Shown piece after piece: positions 46,384-58,905 of a stretch of 64,000 bases of DNA. A program made the position numbers and the translations under genes. The notes beneath the pieces were generated by a model, which saw nothing but the letters and a program-made list of their open reading frames with translations, did not search any database and had not been told where the DNA came from. Origin of the DNA: Epiperipatus broadwayi (taxonomy: Eukaryota; Onychophora; Udeonychophora; Euonychophora; Peripatidae); the NCBI GenBank assembly GCA_028023455.1, contig JAQFVV010012420.1, positions 248,001-312,000 on the forward strand, given 5' to 3'. Each line of letters opens with the position of its first letter. The stretch's first letter is position 1.

Positions 46384-48685
46384 GCTAGAACACCATCATC
46401 ACAAACCTTCAGAAAAACATTCTTCTTAATTATTTGATAAATTCATTAATTGAACATTCTGAAAAAAATCTTCATTTGAGCTATTCATCAGTGAAACTAT
46501 GCTTTGGAACAGTGTAAAGTAGATCATAATTAGCATTAAAAAGATTATATTTTCTGCAAAATAACTTCTGATCTCTGGTGGGGAAAAAAAAGCATTTAGC
46601 ACATCTATAATATTTCTGATAGAAATATTAAATTTTGTATCCTGAAGTTTAGTGTAAGCACTTAATTTCAAATATGATACTGAATTCTGCAGAAGAAAGT
46701 TCAAGTCCTAAAGAAATTGTTCATTAAATATTTGGATCATAATATAAGTAAAATCAGCTCCTAATTAATGGAAGATCATTTTGTCAACCATGCTTTGACT
46801 TTAGGCCTTAATTTTTTTAAAACTAAACTTTAGTAGTATGTTGCTGATCATAATGACTTTTTTGATTTTAGTAAATTTAAGTTAAAAAAAAAAATTATCA
46901 AAAAGCCTGCATTTCTAGTAATGCTTCTTATGGTTCTGTCAATCTTGGGCTTAAAATTCTAATATATAAAACTGATAATCTCACTGGCAATAGTGGTACT
47001 GTTTCTTTTTAAAATGTTTCTATGTTAATCCATCCTGAACAGAGGAGATCAAATCTTAAGACTAGACTTCATGAAGTTTGTTTTTTCTTTGACCTCAGTT
47101 TATTTTCAAATATCGAAAGAGTAATTTTTAGACATTTGGTAAACAAATGTGAATAACAAAAACATTGCACATTTTGTTCGAATCTGAAACAAATTATTTT
47201 TAGTCTTTAAGAAAGGGATCTTTTGATTATGAAAGAGGATAGGTGGACATCCTTTAACATTCCTTACAAGATATCTGGCATACTAACTCAATTTTCCTTA
47301 AAATCCCATTTTGTGAGGAGCCTTTCAAGTGTAAGAATATACATTTCCAAGATTGATAGGACCTAAGGTTATGTAGTTGTGATACCTTTATCTTGCTTTA
47401 TTATAAATTGAATATCATCAAAAGACTCAATAAAAATTGAAATCTTCTATGGATATGAATATAGAAAGATCTGTTTAAAAAAAAAAAACATGATAATTTG
47501 TATGGAAAGAATTTTAAAAACATTATCTACATAAAAATTATTTATCTAAATGGTAATTGCTAAATCACAAGGACTAATTTCAATAGAGGTTGTTCACTTC
47601 TCTAGATGTTTAAAACAGAAATAATCATACCATGTTCAGCATGCATTTCACCATGAACTAATGTGAAACCATGGAATTTAAGAAGATGTGCATTATCAAA
47701 ATATTATTTGTAATAGTCCTATGAAGAAGATTTTCATTTTTAAATATAATATACATTTAATGTTTAGTTGAAGAGATTTGTTTGTGTGTATGTATTTTCT
47801 AATTAGAAGATGGCACTGCAGTGTGTATGTGCTCATAAACTGTTTCATAGTTACATCATGTTGTCATTTTAATTAAGATATCATAGTGTCCTCAACTTGG
47901 TAGTCCTAGCTTGGTTATCTCTCTTATTTCCATTAGAATTAACATTTATATTTTTATGTAGTTTCTTATTTTGCTGTCTTTCTTATTTAATTTAGAATTC
48001 GTAAGATGAAATCTGATAACCAACTGAAAATAGACTTCACATGCAGGGGGTTAAGAACTGTGATAAAGTTTTCATCCACCTACTCTTCAAATGTTAATAT
48101 AAAATATATGCATAATAACTATTTTTATATTAAACTGAATATCCAAATATTCATCAGTAAATGCCAATGCATTTTATTAATCCACTGTAATCACCAGGAT
48201 TCTATTACCAAATACATTCTTTTTTATCAAAAAATATTATGCAAAAAGTTATTATTGCTTATTATTTAATATCCTTAGAAGGCCACATGCAGACAAAGAG
48301 CAAAGTGCAGCAGAACATATCATTTCCATTCAATTCTCTTGGATTAATTTTTTCCTGCTAACAAATCAATTCTGGAACCTTTAGTGCTGCATACATAATC
48401 TTTATTTAATGTGGTTAAAACATATTAAATAAGCACAAAGTAGGAACTAGGTGTATAAAATTTAAAAGTTCTGGGATTTATTTAATTATATTTTTATATT
48501 AATATATGTGAACAAAGCAAAAAAATATTTCAAAACCATTATAATTTAAGAGCAGGTAATCATGATCATAATCCAAATAAAATAGAAATTTACTATTTAT
48601 ACAGTGATCAAAAAAGTTGCTATATATATATATTTAAATACAAATATAATATATATATACTTTAAGCTATATGAAATTAGAGGGT
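46384..48685. other. Unassigned A+T-rich interval
   Basis: There is no supported gene. Plus-strand short open runs at 46880-47400 look faintly coding-like but carry stops and no family motif. Confidence 0.4.
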
Positions 48686-48867
48686 ATTTGAACTCAGACA
48701 TTCAAACTCCTTTTAGTCAATCTTTCCATCTTATATATCTAATACATATGACTACATACATGTGAAAAAGATAAGATCTCCAATATATGTATTTCATGTA
48801 TTTTGTATATTGGTTGTATAATATGGAGTGGATGACTAAAAGGACCTTGAAAGTCTGAGTTCAAATA
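48686..48867. repeat. Foldback repeat (about 60-bp arms)
   Basis: Arms 48686-48751 and 48811-48867 are inverted (tttgaactcagacattcaaa / ttgaaagtctgagttcaaa; cttttagtcaatc / gatgactaaaagg). This is the same family as 37413-37818, without the inserted core. Confidence 0.7.
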
Positions 48868-50754
48868 TGCATATATATATATATTGTACCACTAACAAAT
48901 GTGTTATTTGAGAACACATGTGGAATAATTTATTAATAAATGATCAGATTAAATTTTAAAACAAATAATTAAAATTTAAATAAGCGAGAAATATAAATTA
49001 CAAAATGTTTTAAAGAGTTTCCTTTTAAATACAACTGGCCAAAAAATAAAGCGTTGCATCATCTTGTTGTTTAGAAAAATAAATAAATAAAAGTTTTTTA
49101 ATAGTTAAAGAGCAAATAGGAAAAGGAAGGGAGAAAATTATAAGTAAGAAGAAAAACATTACCTCTCTCTTTTTATAAATTTAAAAAAAAAAAAGAAAAA
49201 TGTAAAAATGAAATTTGAATTAAAATGTAAAAAGAAGGCTTCTACATTTAAATCCACTTAAAGATTGCTTGGCTGATAAATAAAAGAAAGGAAATAATAA
49301 CTTTAATTACATTAATTGAAAAGACAAAGGAAAAAGATTCAGAACTGTATCTTAACACAATATTAGATTAATCTAAGCAAAAATTTAGATTAAAACATAA
49401 CAGAAAATTAATTGAAATATCAATTAATTAAATCAGATCAGAGAATGATAACTAGAAGAACAATAAGGACGAAGCATATAAAAAGACAGAAATCCATTCA
49501 TTATTATTATTAAGATTATAGCACTGTTGTATTCATAACTGCTACTATGTAAGAACTTTCAAAGAGAAGATGGTGAAGGCCATTAATGTCTCCTGCATGC
49601 GAGTCCGTATACCTACATTTACTGAAAAGCAACCTAGAATCATGTAGAGCTAGACACTAATCGAAGTATATGGCTACTCTTCAATCCCAGTCCTATGGAA
49701 CAGCAGAAGTTCTCCACATCTAGAATTCATATTCAACTTATGATCTGAAAATTCACATATCCCTCTCTTCCATTGAAACGTGGAAAATCAGCAAGAAGCA
49801 AAACTATTATTGGTAAAAGGAAAGGCAAACCGGATGGTGATCAGCACAGTAGGAGAAAGCGTGAATCATGTCCCTAGAAATGCAATCCGCAAAAATCTTA
49901 GGTAACTATAAACTTTATTATTCCAATTTAAAGACTGAATTGTGTTCGAATAAAAGACTCAATAAACTCTAATAGCCACAGCCATAGTAATCTTTAAGTT
50001 GCTTCCATAATTGCATGAAGTTATATATCTTAATATTGTGTGGGTATTTAAATTTTATCATAATGTATTTTAATATGTGTAAAGCATTAAGTTTTCTTGA
50101 ATTCCTATTATAAAAGATCGGTGGTTTAAGTATAAGGGTGTTCAAATAAATTATTTGTTTGATTATTTATTGTTTAGTCAGTTCTCTTTTTATAATTGCG
50201 CCACTAATAGGTCAATTTATAGTTAAGTTACATTTAATGATAAGTGATGAGCAAATGCATTAAAGTTTATTTGTCTTTCCCACAATTGATAAAAGAGCAA
50301 GCATTAAATTGTATACTTGTGATCTGGGATGCTGATAATATAACCTATGATTAGCTGGCGTCTGAGGTTTTACCTCGAAATAAATAAAAATGCTTTCGAT
50401 GGCAGGAGTTTGAATTTAGCAGCTGAGGAGTTCTATAGCCTGGAAATGTGGCCGCAGGTTAAACTTTGTATAGCCTCGGTCTGGTTATAGGTGCCATTGG
50501 TCTCATCCACCTTTATTAGACTTTTCTGCTTGAAGAACTGGTCTACTGCAGTAGTAAAAGTACACTGGAATTAAGATCAAGATTTTAAAAAATATAATAA
50601 TAGCAATTTTCTCCCACCTGGTTCAATATTTATAATAGCTGACATTTCAGTAGAATAAAAAATAATTTCATCATAGCTTCTTTCTAACATCATAAGAATG
50701 TGTGTGGTGAGATTTAAAATCGTTATTTTTTCCCTGTTATTTTCTCCTCATATA
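48868..50754. other. Unassigned interval
   Basis: This has A-rich stretches, then mixed-composition blocks at 49550-49900 and 50330-50530. No domain, RNA or terminal repeats are recognised in either. Confidence 0.35.
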
Positions 50755-52557
50755 TATATTGTGATGATCGCACATACTGTGATCACACATGTATATATTT
50801 AATATTAAACAATATTAAATGTTGTAGTTTTCTTTTTGAAATACAAAAAAAAAACACAAATAAATAAAAGAATTAAACCAATGAAGAAAGATAATGCCGT
50901 AATTAATTATCTTAAAGAAATAAAAGAGAGGAAAATGGAATCGAACAAGATTCTTATCTTTTAACCTCCAAAATAAAGTTAGAAAATATTGAAATCGTAT
51001 ATTTGGCTTAAAATCAAAACTGAGAAAGGCAATATAAATGAGATAGAAACGAAAAAATGATTTATAAAAAAAAAGAGAAAAAAATTGAGGAGTTTAAATA
51101 AGATTAGAAACAGAATTTTAAAATGTGACAAAAGATAAAGATCTATTCTAAAAAAGTACACATTTTGACGAGAAACAAAATGCATGTGTGAAAGTATGTA
51201 TAAAGAGAACAAGGTTTAATGCATGTCAAATGAAAATAATTTTATTAAAAAAATAAAATATAATAAATAATAAATAAATGTAAAATATTGCAACGAAATT
51301 GTATGAAAAAAGTAAATTTGTATAATTTGTTGAAGGCGTCTTAAAGTGAAAGGTGTGAAAGGAAAACTACAAACAAAAAGATCAAGATAATGAAAGAATT
51401 TTGAAAAAGACATTAGTGAATTAATTCTAAAAAAGGAGTTCACGTAGAGACATCAGCAAGGACACTGCTCTGATAAGAAGCAAATTAGAATATAGTAGAA
51501 AGCAGTCATGAAAATTTAAATTTGAAAGGAAAAAACCAAAAAGCTGAGTAAAAGTAGAAGACTGAACACTGTATGAACATAAAAATAATTTACAACATAA
51601 GTGAAGCTTCAAGGATGGGTGGCTAAGGGCCATCATGATCGCTGGCTGATTCAGACCCACCGTGCTCATACGGTCACGTTGCCATGTAACAACTGCCAGT
51701 GTAGTGCCTGCCTGATGATCCGCCTGCCATGCCCTTGATGTCCTAGTATGGAGAAGTCACTAGGGATATAAGAAGAAACTCCACAAACCAAATCCAAACC
51801 TAACAGTGGCCGTCTCTGCTAAAGAAGTGGAGGAATTCCACATGACGGTCAGCAGAACCTTAACTCACATTGGAGACGAAGAAAAAACCTAGGTAAATTA
51901 CCTAACACACCTATATAGAACACATGTGCACATACTCTTGATTTAAAGCAATTGCAAATTCCAGATATTAATGAGATAGACAGTAATTAGACTCTAATAC
52001 TTGGAATGATGACTGCAAATGGATAATTTATTTTCGTAGATTGTAATCATTTATAGGATTTAATCCATACACTTAATCGTAGCATTATATCAAAATGATT
52101 TTTTTTATTGTATGTAAATATTTCAATTGATTTCTTTTTTGTTATTTATTTATTATATTAAAGGTTCCTTAATTATTTATCTGTTTCATCTCGTTTCTTC
52201 GACATTCCAAATAGTTATTATACCCGGAGGGGTTTGGGTTATAATTATTACTCCATTTTGAGTACTAAATAACACATGAAGCTAGTAGTACAATATTTCT
52301 GATCCCATTAAATTTATAATTTATCCAAGTGCTACAATTCTTTAATAATTACAGCAGTCGAGAGATGTTTGACCGGGAAAGCAAACCTGGGGCAATTTCC
52401 GTATGGTCATAGGTTCGGGCAAGTACGAATATAGATTTGTTTATGTTCATATGTTCTCTTTGCTTGCAGTAACGAAAGGTGGATGATTTGAATTTAAGAA
52501 TCCATATAATATATAAATAAAAAGGAACGTCTTACAATCATTTTCAATTCCGTTACA
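50755..52557 (+). repeat. 5' LTR (about 1.8 kb)
   Basis: It is colinear with 56988-58905 throughout, for example gtgatgatcgcacatactgt, ggaatcgaacaagattctta, cacgttgccatgtaacaact, cccggaggggtttgggttat and the end ttttcaattccgttaca. Differences are scattered substitutions and small indels, so the insertion is not recent. The exact left boundary lies in a TA tract. Confidence 0.88.
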
Positions 52558-52560
52558 TTT

Positions 52561-52578
52561 TGGAGGCCAGTCCGGGAT
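52561..52578 (+). other. Primer binding site candidate
   Basis: tggaggccagtccgggat begins 3 bases after the 5' LTR. It opens with TGG (complement of a tRNA CCA end) and has the length and GC content of an LTR-element primer site. The tRNA isotype is not assigned. Confidence 0.65.
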
Positions 52579-53131
52579 CTATTGCTGTGCAATTGGTAAT
52601 CACATGTTGGGTAAATTTTGGAAAATAAAGTAAATAATTAAAAAATATATAAAATCAGTTTAATAAATCAGAGTGATGAGAAGCGAAGATGAAAGGGGAT
52701 AATTTTTTTTTTGCGTTTTGTAATACTTTATATGTGTATTTCGATGTCAAATGTGTAGAAAGGATAGAAAGAAGGGGGGAAATTTTAATATCAAGAAAGC
52801 TTTTGAAATTTCGTTGCGACACATTTAATGTAAGAAAATAAGTATTCAAATATAATTGTAGCGATCAAAGATAGATTATCCAGATGTAATTGCTGTTAAC
52901 GAGATATAAAGTGTTTAAGTCCAGTAGAATAAAATAAAGTTTCAGGAAGGTTTTAATTATAAATAATAAAATAGTTGCATATGTAGGTTAAGTTGAAGGA
53001 AATATATATGTGTGATTCTAAAATAGTCGCATAGTTCAGTTAAGTTAAAAAATAAACGTAGGATATTAGAAAGTTGAAAAATATATATGTGTATAAATTT
53101 TAAATAGCCTTAACAATAAAGTATTAAAGTA

Positions 53132-54292
53132 CACCTGGGTCTCATTTTACGCAATAGGTTCCTCAGAAAACACGCGCAGACGAAATCGCACAAAAATAGA
53201 CATAACTTACATTGAAAAAGGGGGGATGCGGTCTGTTATTTTTCCAAAATTCGCGTAAAAGCAAAGCACCAACGTAAAATTACTTTAAAATTCGCGCAAA
53301 AAAAAATAAGGAAATAAAACACTAATAAAAAATTTCAAATTTGAAAAAAATTGATACAAGACAAACTTTTTTTAACTATAATATTTAATTTTATTCAAAA
53401 TAATATATTTTTATGCATAATTTACAGTACAGTAATTTACATTTTTTTATACACGTTTTAATTATTATCGCTATTTGCCGAAAAACACGTTCGTTTGCAA
53501 ACTGGTAAAAAATCAGATTCTCACAAGAGGAAATACAACTAGCGCCAAGTTCACTCTCATGTTATGTTAATGGTTTTCTGTTGACAATGTAATTAATCTT
53601 TGAGACGATGATTTTATTAATTGTTTATGAACTTAGACTTATGGTAATAAAGACATTTATTCACCACTGCCGGGAAAAATTTAATTAAAACTAACAACTA
53701 AAAATTAAATTCTTATTTTTGTCTTTAATTTTTTAATTTTCAATTCCGTTTAAAAATCAAATTTTGTTTTACATCACATTAATTTCAAGTCATCGTAAGT
53801 AATTTTTAAATTGTTAATTACAATTAAAATCAGATTTTAATTTTTAATTGTCAAATTTAATTGTGCCCACTGCTATTACTCACCTTTTAAAAATAAACTT
53901 GTGGACACTAAATGATTAATAATTGATTATGTTTTTTTTTAAAAAGCAAAAAAGAATGTGATTTAAAATGCAAAATTAACACGCACAATGTTTGAACAAA
54001 TTTACATTATAATCTTATAAAATTTAATGTGTGTATACATAAAATGTGGAAATCATGATTTTAATTTCATTATTGCATAAAATCTTACTATTATAAAGCC
54101 CTGAAAATATTGAAATTACTAAGATGAAAGTTGAATTCCAATAATGTGCTATTACTTTCAATATAACGTAAGTGCACAAAATTTATTATTTAAAGTAATA
54201 GTGCATTATCGGAGTTCGACTTCCGGTGAAACATGAATCGCTTAACTTCAAAATCGTGTTAAATTAAGTCCACGTAAAAAGAGACCCAGGTG
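53132..54292. mobile_element. pogo/Tigger-like MITE nested in the LTR element
   Basis: This 1161-bp element has terminal inverted repeats cacctgggtctcattttacg and, inward from the right, cacctgggtctctttttacg. It is flanked by TA at 53130-53131 and 54293-54294, as for Tc1/mariner-superfamily insertions. Sub-terminal repeated aattcgcgtaaa-type and ggttcctcagaaaacacgcg sequences resemble Tigger-type ends. The interior is A/T-rich without a transposase frame. The same ends bracket 16393-20675. Confidence 0.82.
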
Positions 54293-54675
54293 TATATCAA
54301 AAATGCGGATTGTTTGAATTATAGTTAAAATATGAAAAATATGTAATTGTGTCATTTACTTAAGTAGAGTAAGAATTTACATAGGTAGTGGAGTAAAGGG
54401 CAGGCAGTCAAAATGAATCTAGGGCAGGTAGACAAAATGGCGAACCAGTGCAAATGTGTTTGGATTGGCTAGCATTCTAAATGCTAATAATCATATAATA
54501 AAGAACCAAATGGCAAATCAAAATGGAAAGAAAAGAATCAGTAGAAAAATATATATATATCAAGAAGAGTATCTCTGCGTACAAGGTCCCAAACTAAAAT
54601 GGACCATCAAACAAATGAAGTGAGAAAAATGGATGAAGATAAGGAGAGGGGCACAGGGGATATCACCAAAGGGAA

Positions 54676-55155
54676 GTGAAAGATAAAATCGACTTTAGTG
54701 ATGTAATGAATATGCTCATGCAAATGAGAATGGAACAACAGCAGTTCATGAAGAAATACAAGGACAGGGAAGAAAGGAGGATGGAAGAATGTTATGCGGA
54801 GTTAGCAATGGAGAATAACAAAAGAATTGCTGAAGCCATAGAAGAAATGAGGAGTAACTTCACCAAGCAATCAGATGCAAGGGATATCGGGAATGGACAG
54901 AAAAGGGAAATCAAGTTGGATGAACAAAAAAGCATAGAACCATATGCATGTGAGGAACTAGATAGGGCAGAGAGTGTAGAGATAAGGTCAGCATATTCAG
55001 ATCCAAGAGTAGACATAGGGCAGCCGGAAGTGCAAATAAGGAAGTTAGATAAAGAGGAGAAATTTGAAGTGATGAGATTAGAAAATAATGGGATGCTGGC
55101 GAATATGCAGTGGAACAAAAGGCAGCTAGGGAGAGTAGTAGAAAAGTTAGTCTAA
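54676..55155 (+). pseudogene. Gag-like N-terminal region, coiled coil
   Basis: This 159-aa open frame starts at MKDKIDFSDVMNMLMQMRME. Residues 10-70 are rich in Glu, Lys, Arg, Met and Gln without Pro, as expected for a coiled coil. This Gln/Met/Glu-rich N-terminus preceding a Gag matrix/capsid region is common in animal Ty3/gypsy elements. The rest is charged and low in hydrophobics. It overlaps the next frame by about 45 bp in a different phase, implying a frameshift in one original ORF. No start-context signal decides the Met. Confidence 0.55.
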
Positions 55156-55920
55156 ATTTGAAGAGGATAAGGTCAGCCGGTAACAGCGCAAACACAGAAG
55201 TAGAAGGCATCGAACCAAGAGCCACAGGAGGATATATAGACAGAGGTTACGGAAATCACACAGATAATCCTATCGGGTTCCATCAGTTCTTAAAGATACA
55301 AGTCTTCTCAGAATACCCACGAGAAAGCCCTATGGAGCACTTGGGAAGCTTCGAAAGATATTTCAAGTTCAGCAGTATGAATGAGGAGGCCAAGATAGCG
55401 GTCGCCTACAGTCATTTGCAGGGCAAATCACAAATGTGATGGAACTCTCTCTTCCATAAGTCCACAACATTCGCAGAATATCATAAAGCTTTGGGAACCA
55501 GTTACTGGAGTGAGGAACTCCAAGAAAAACATGTTGCATCAGATAGCACAGGAGAAATGGAGACCAGGGGAATCATTTACAACATTCTTTCACTATCAAG
55601 AGGCCAAGTTACGGATGATGACATCTAATCCATTATCTGAAATGCAAATAAATCCAGATGATTAGGCATGGTTTCCTGACAGACATTGAACAGATACCGA
55701 TTAGTACGGAGAGGAAGACAGCGGATCGGATTGCCGAGTTGCTAAACGCATTGGATAGCACCAGGGCTGACCAGAGGGATGAGGGATATAGAGCTAGACT
55801 GCCTCCAAAAGAATCACTTCTAGTAATTAAAAATGGTTGGGATCCTAATAAAGGTCAATGGGAAGAAAACAGAAGCAATTTTACAGAGGAGGATGGATGA
55901 CAGAGTGGAGACTGAATGGA
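55110..55920 (+). pseudogene. Gag (retrotransposon gag-type capsid region), broken
   Basis: The frame at 55110-55439 carries SPMEHLGSFERYFKFSSMNE and AKIAVAYSHLQG, fitting the capsid-like Retrotrans_gag pattern (helix with F.R...F, then E..K...A...L.G.A). After a stop at 55437, the same frame continues with TTFAEYHKALGTSYWSEELQ. A shifted frame then has EKWRPGESFTTFFHYQEAKL, the conserved linker of that family, and another frame (55658-55900) has HGFLTDI and a charged tail. At least two frameshifts and one stop are seen. No CCHC zinc knuckle is found. Confidence 0.65.
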
Positions 55921-56299
55921 AGCATCCATATGAATGGACAGAGGAGAGAGAACATAGGGATCAAAATCCGCATCCCAGAGGAAGCAGATATGAGTCCAAT
56001 AGGATGAGAACTACCTCTAGATAAAACATAATTACAAGTATAAGGAATGGACGGATTCACTGGTACAATATTGGAAATGGACTGGATTAAGATTAATGGA
56101 AAATGGATTTATGAGAATAGAAAAAAAGAATAATAATGACAATATAAGGGACGAATGAGCCAGTAAAGGGCCAAACAGTTTGCAAGGAACACTTTACCCA
56201 AATTGAGACAAACCATCATTTAGAGAGAGTAGTGAATGAGATTGTAGATAGGGGCAGGAGGTAGGCAGAGATAGATATTTTAGTACGGATCTTAGCAGT

Positions 56300-56445
56300 A
56301 TACGGTAAGCCATCTGTTATATATTCATGCGCAAGTTCTGTGGTAAACCAGATGTTATTAGATAGGGAAGACATCACTGTTATATATTCATGCGTGAGTT
56401 CTGTGATGAACCAGATGTTATTAGATAGGGAAGACAGGGACAGAG
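56300..56445 (+). repeat. Tandem duplication, about 64-bp unit
   Basis: gttatatattcatgcg...agttctgtg.tgaaccagatg and ttattagatagggaagaca occur twice in tandem (about 56317-56376 and 56378-56443) inside the LTR element's 3' internal region. Confidence 0.8.
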
Positions 56446-56973
56446 ATCCTCTTCTCATATAAAGATTCACTGGATTGAAGTTGCCAGTTAGATATTTGAT
56501 AAATATTGCGAGTCAGTGAAAGATAAACCAATGTACAGGGAAAGAACCCCTTATATAATGAGTTGTCAGTAAATATTCTGAGCTCATGGATGAGCTGGAT
56601 AAGAAATGCCAGTCATCAAACCTACCTCAGTATAGTGATCAGAATTGTCAGAGGGATATAAGTTGTAAAAGTGGGGTATGAACAGGTTTAATCGGGTCAC
56701 AGAGATATCCTGTGAACTTGAACCTGTATATACAATCAGGGGCAGAAGTCAACTCACGTATTATGTGTACAAGCTTGATTAAAACGGGTAGGTAATGCTG
56801 ATTCGATCGTTAGGAAAAGGAATGTAATTTGCCTGGTCGCCTCTCTAGGAATATTCTCATCATCACTTAACCAAGATTAAAAGTACATGGATATGAGAGG
56901 GTCATAATAACAATAATTAAGTTAAGAGTGCCTAGCTTTCAATCCATTAAATTTTTTTTAAGAAAAAAAATTT

Positions 56974-56987
56974 GAAGGAGAGAATGG
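56974..56987 (+). other. Polypurine tract candidate
   Basis: gaaggagagaatgg directly precedes the 3' LTR and is mostly purine; an A-rich run comes before it. This is the expected plus-strand primer position. Confidence 0.6.
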
Positions 56988-58905
56988 TGTAATGTGATGA
57001 TTGCACATACTGCGATCACACTATATATTTAATATAAAACATTATTAAATATTGTAGTTTTCTTTTCGAAATAGAAAATAAATAAATAAATAAATAAATT
57101 AAACCAATGAAGAAAGATAATGTTGTAATTAATTACTATAATGAAACAAAAGAGAGGGAAATGGAATCGAACAAGATATAAAAAAATTAAACCAATGAAG
57201 AAAGATAATGTCATAATTAATTACTATAATGAAATAAAAGAGAGGGAAATGGAATCGAACAAGATTCTTATCTTTTACCCTCAAAGTTGATATTTTGAAA
57301 AATATAAGAAGTAAAGTTAGAAAATATTGAAATTGTATATTTGGTTTAAAATCAAAAGTGAGAGAGGAAATATGAGATAGGAATATGAGATAGGAACGAA
57401 AAAATGATTTATAAAAAAAAAAAAGAAGAAAAAATTGAGGAGTTTAAATAAGATTAGAAATAGAATTTAAAAATGTGACAAAAGATCTATTCTAAAAAAG
57501 TACACATTTTGATGAGAAACGAAATGCATGTGTGAAAGTATGTATGAAGAGAGCAATGTTTAATGCATGTCAAATTAAATAATTTTATTAAAAAAAAGAA
57601 AATAAAATAAATAATAAATAAATGTAAAATATTGCTATGAAATTGTATGAAAAAAGTAAATTTGTATAAGTTGTTGAAGGCGTCTTAAAGTGAAAGGCGT
57701 GAAAGGAAAGCTACAAACAAAAAAATCAAGATAATGAAAAAATTTCAAAAAAGACATTAGTGAATTAATTTTAAAAAAGGAGTTCACGTAGAGACGTCGG
57801 ATGAGGACACTGCTCTGATAAGAAGCAAATTAGAATATAGTAGAAAGCAGACATGAAAATTTAAATTTGAAAGGAAAAAAACAGAAAGCTGAGCAAAAGG
57901 ACCTCGACGTAGAAGACTGAACACTGTATGAACATGAAAATAATCTACAACATAAGTGAAGCTTCAAGGATGTGTGTCTAAGGGCCATCGTGATCGCTGG
58001 CCGATTCAGACCCTCTGTGCTTGTACAGTCACGTTGCCATGTAACAACTGCCGGTGTAGCGCCTGCCTGATGATCCGCCTGTGATGCCCTTGATGTCCTA
58101 GTATGGAGAAGTCACTACGAATATAAGAAGAAACTCCACAAACCAAGTCCAAACCCAAGAGCGGCTGTCTCTGTTAAAGAAGTGGAGGAATTCCACACGA
58201 CGGTCAGCAGGACCTTAACTCATGTCGGAGACAAAGAAAAACCTAGGTAAATTACATACACCTATATAGAACACATGTGCACATACTCTTGATTTAAAGC
58301 AATTGCAAATTCCAGATATTAATGAGATAGACAGTAATTAGTCTCTTTCTAATATTCGGAATGATGACTGTAAATAGATAATTTATTTTCGTAGATTATA
58401 ATCATTTATAGGATTTAACCCATACACTTAATCGTAGCATTATATCAAAATGATTTTTTTTATTGTATGTAAATATTTCAGTTGATTTCTTTTTTGTTAT
58501 TTATTTATTATATTAAATGTTCCTTAATGATTTTGTCTGTTTCGTATCGTTTCTTCGCCATTCCAAATAATTAATATACCCGGAGGGGTTTGGGTTATAA
58601 TTATAATTCCATTTTGAGTACTAAATAACATGAGGCTAGTGGTACTGAATTCCTGATCCCAAAATTTATAATTTATCCACGTGCTGTAATTCTTTAATTA
58701 CAGTAGTCGAGATGTTTTACCGGGAAAGATAACCTGGGGCAATATCCGTATGGTCACAGGTTCGGTCAAGTATGGATATAGATTCGTTTATGTCCATATG
58801 TTCTCTTTGCTTGCGATAACGGAAGGTGGATGATTTGAAATTTAAGAATCCGTATTATATATAAATAAAAAGGAATGTCTTTCAGTCATTTTCAATTCCG
58901 TTACA
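56988..58905 (+). repeat. 3' LTR (about 1.9 kb)
   Basis: This is the partner of the 5' LTR. It is longer mainly because a segment of about 85 bp (aaaccaatgaagaaagataa ... ggaatcgaacaagat) is tandemly duplicated at about 57103-57177 and 57189-57265. It ends ...attccgttaca at 58905. Confidence 0.88.

Larger units (their letters stand above)
50755..58905 (+). mobile_element. LTR retroelement, gag-only, about 8.15 kb
   Basis: Two long direct repeats (50755-52557 and 56988-58905) enclose about 4.4 kb. That interior has a tRNA-primer site just after the first LTR, a gag-like region and a purine tract just before the second LTR. LTRs end in ...ttaca, and the internal copy starts tgtaatgtg. No protease, RT, RNase H or integrase motif is readable anywhere inside. 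The flanks are A/T dinucleotides (atat on each side is compatible with a 4-bp duplication, but not decisive). It is probably Ty3/gypsy-like and non-autonomous, or a copy that lost pol. A pogo-like MITE is nested at 53132-54292. Confidence 0.85.

Noticed and set aside
46880-47400. Faintly coding-like plus-strand sequence
   Set aside because: Frequent stops in all frames and no recognisable motif; not reported as a gene.
50979-51669. Minus-strand frames in the 5' LTR
   Set aside because: They are Phe/Leu-rich translations of A-rich LTR DNA and are not conserved as open frames in the 3' LTR.
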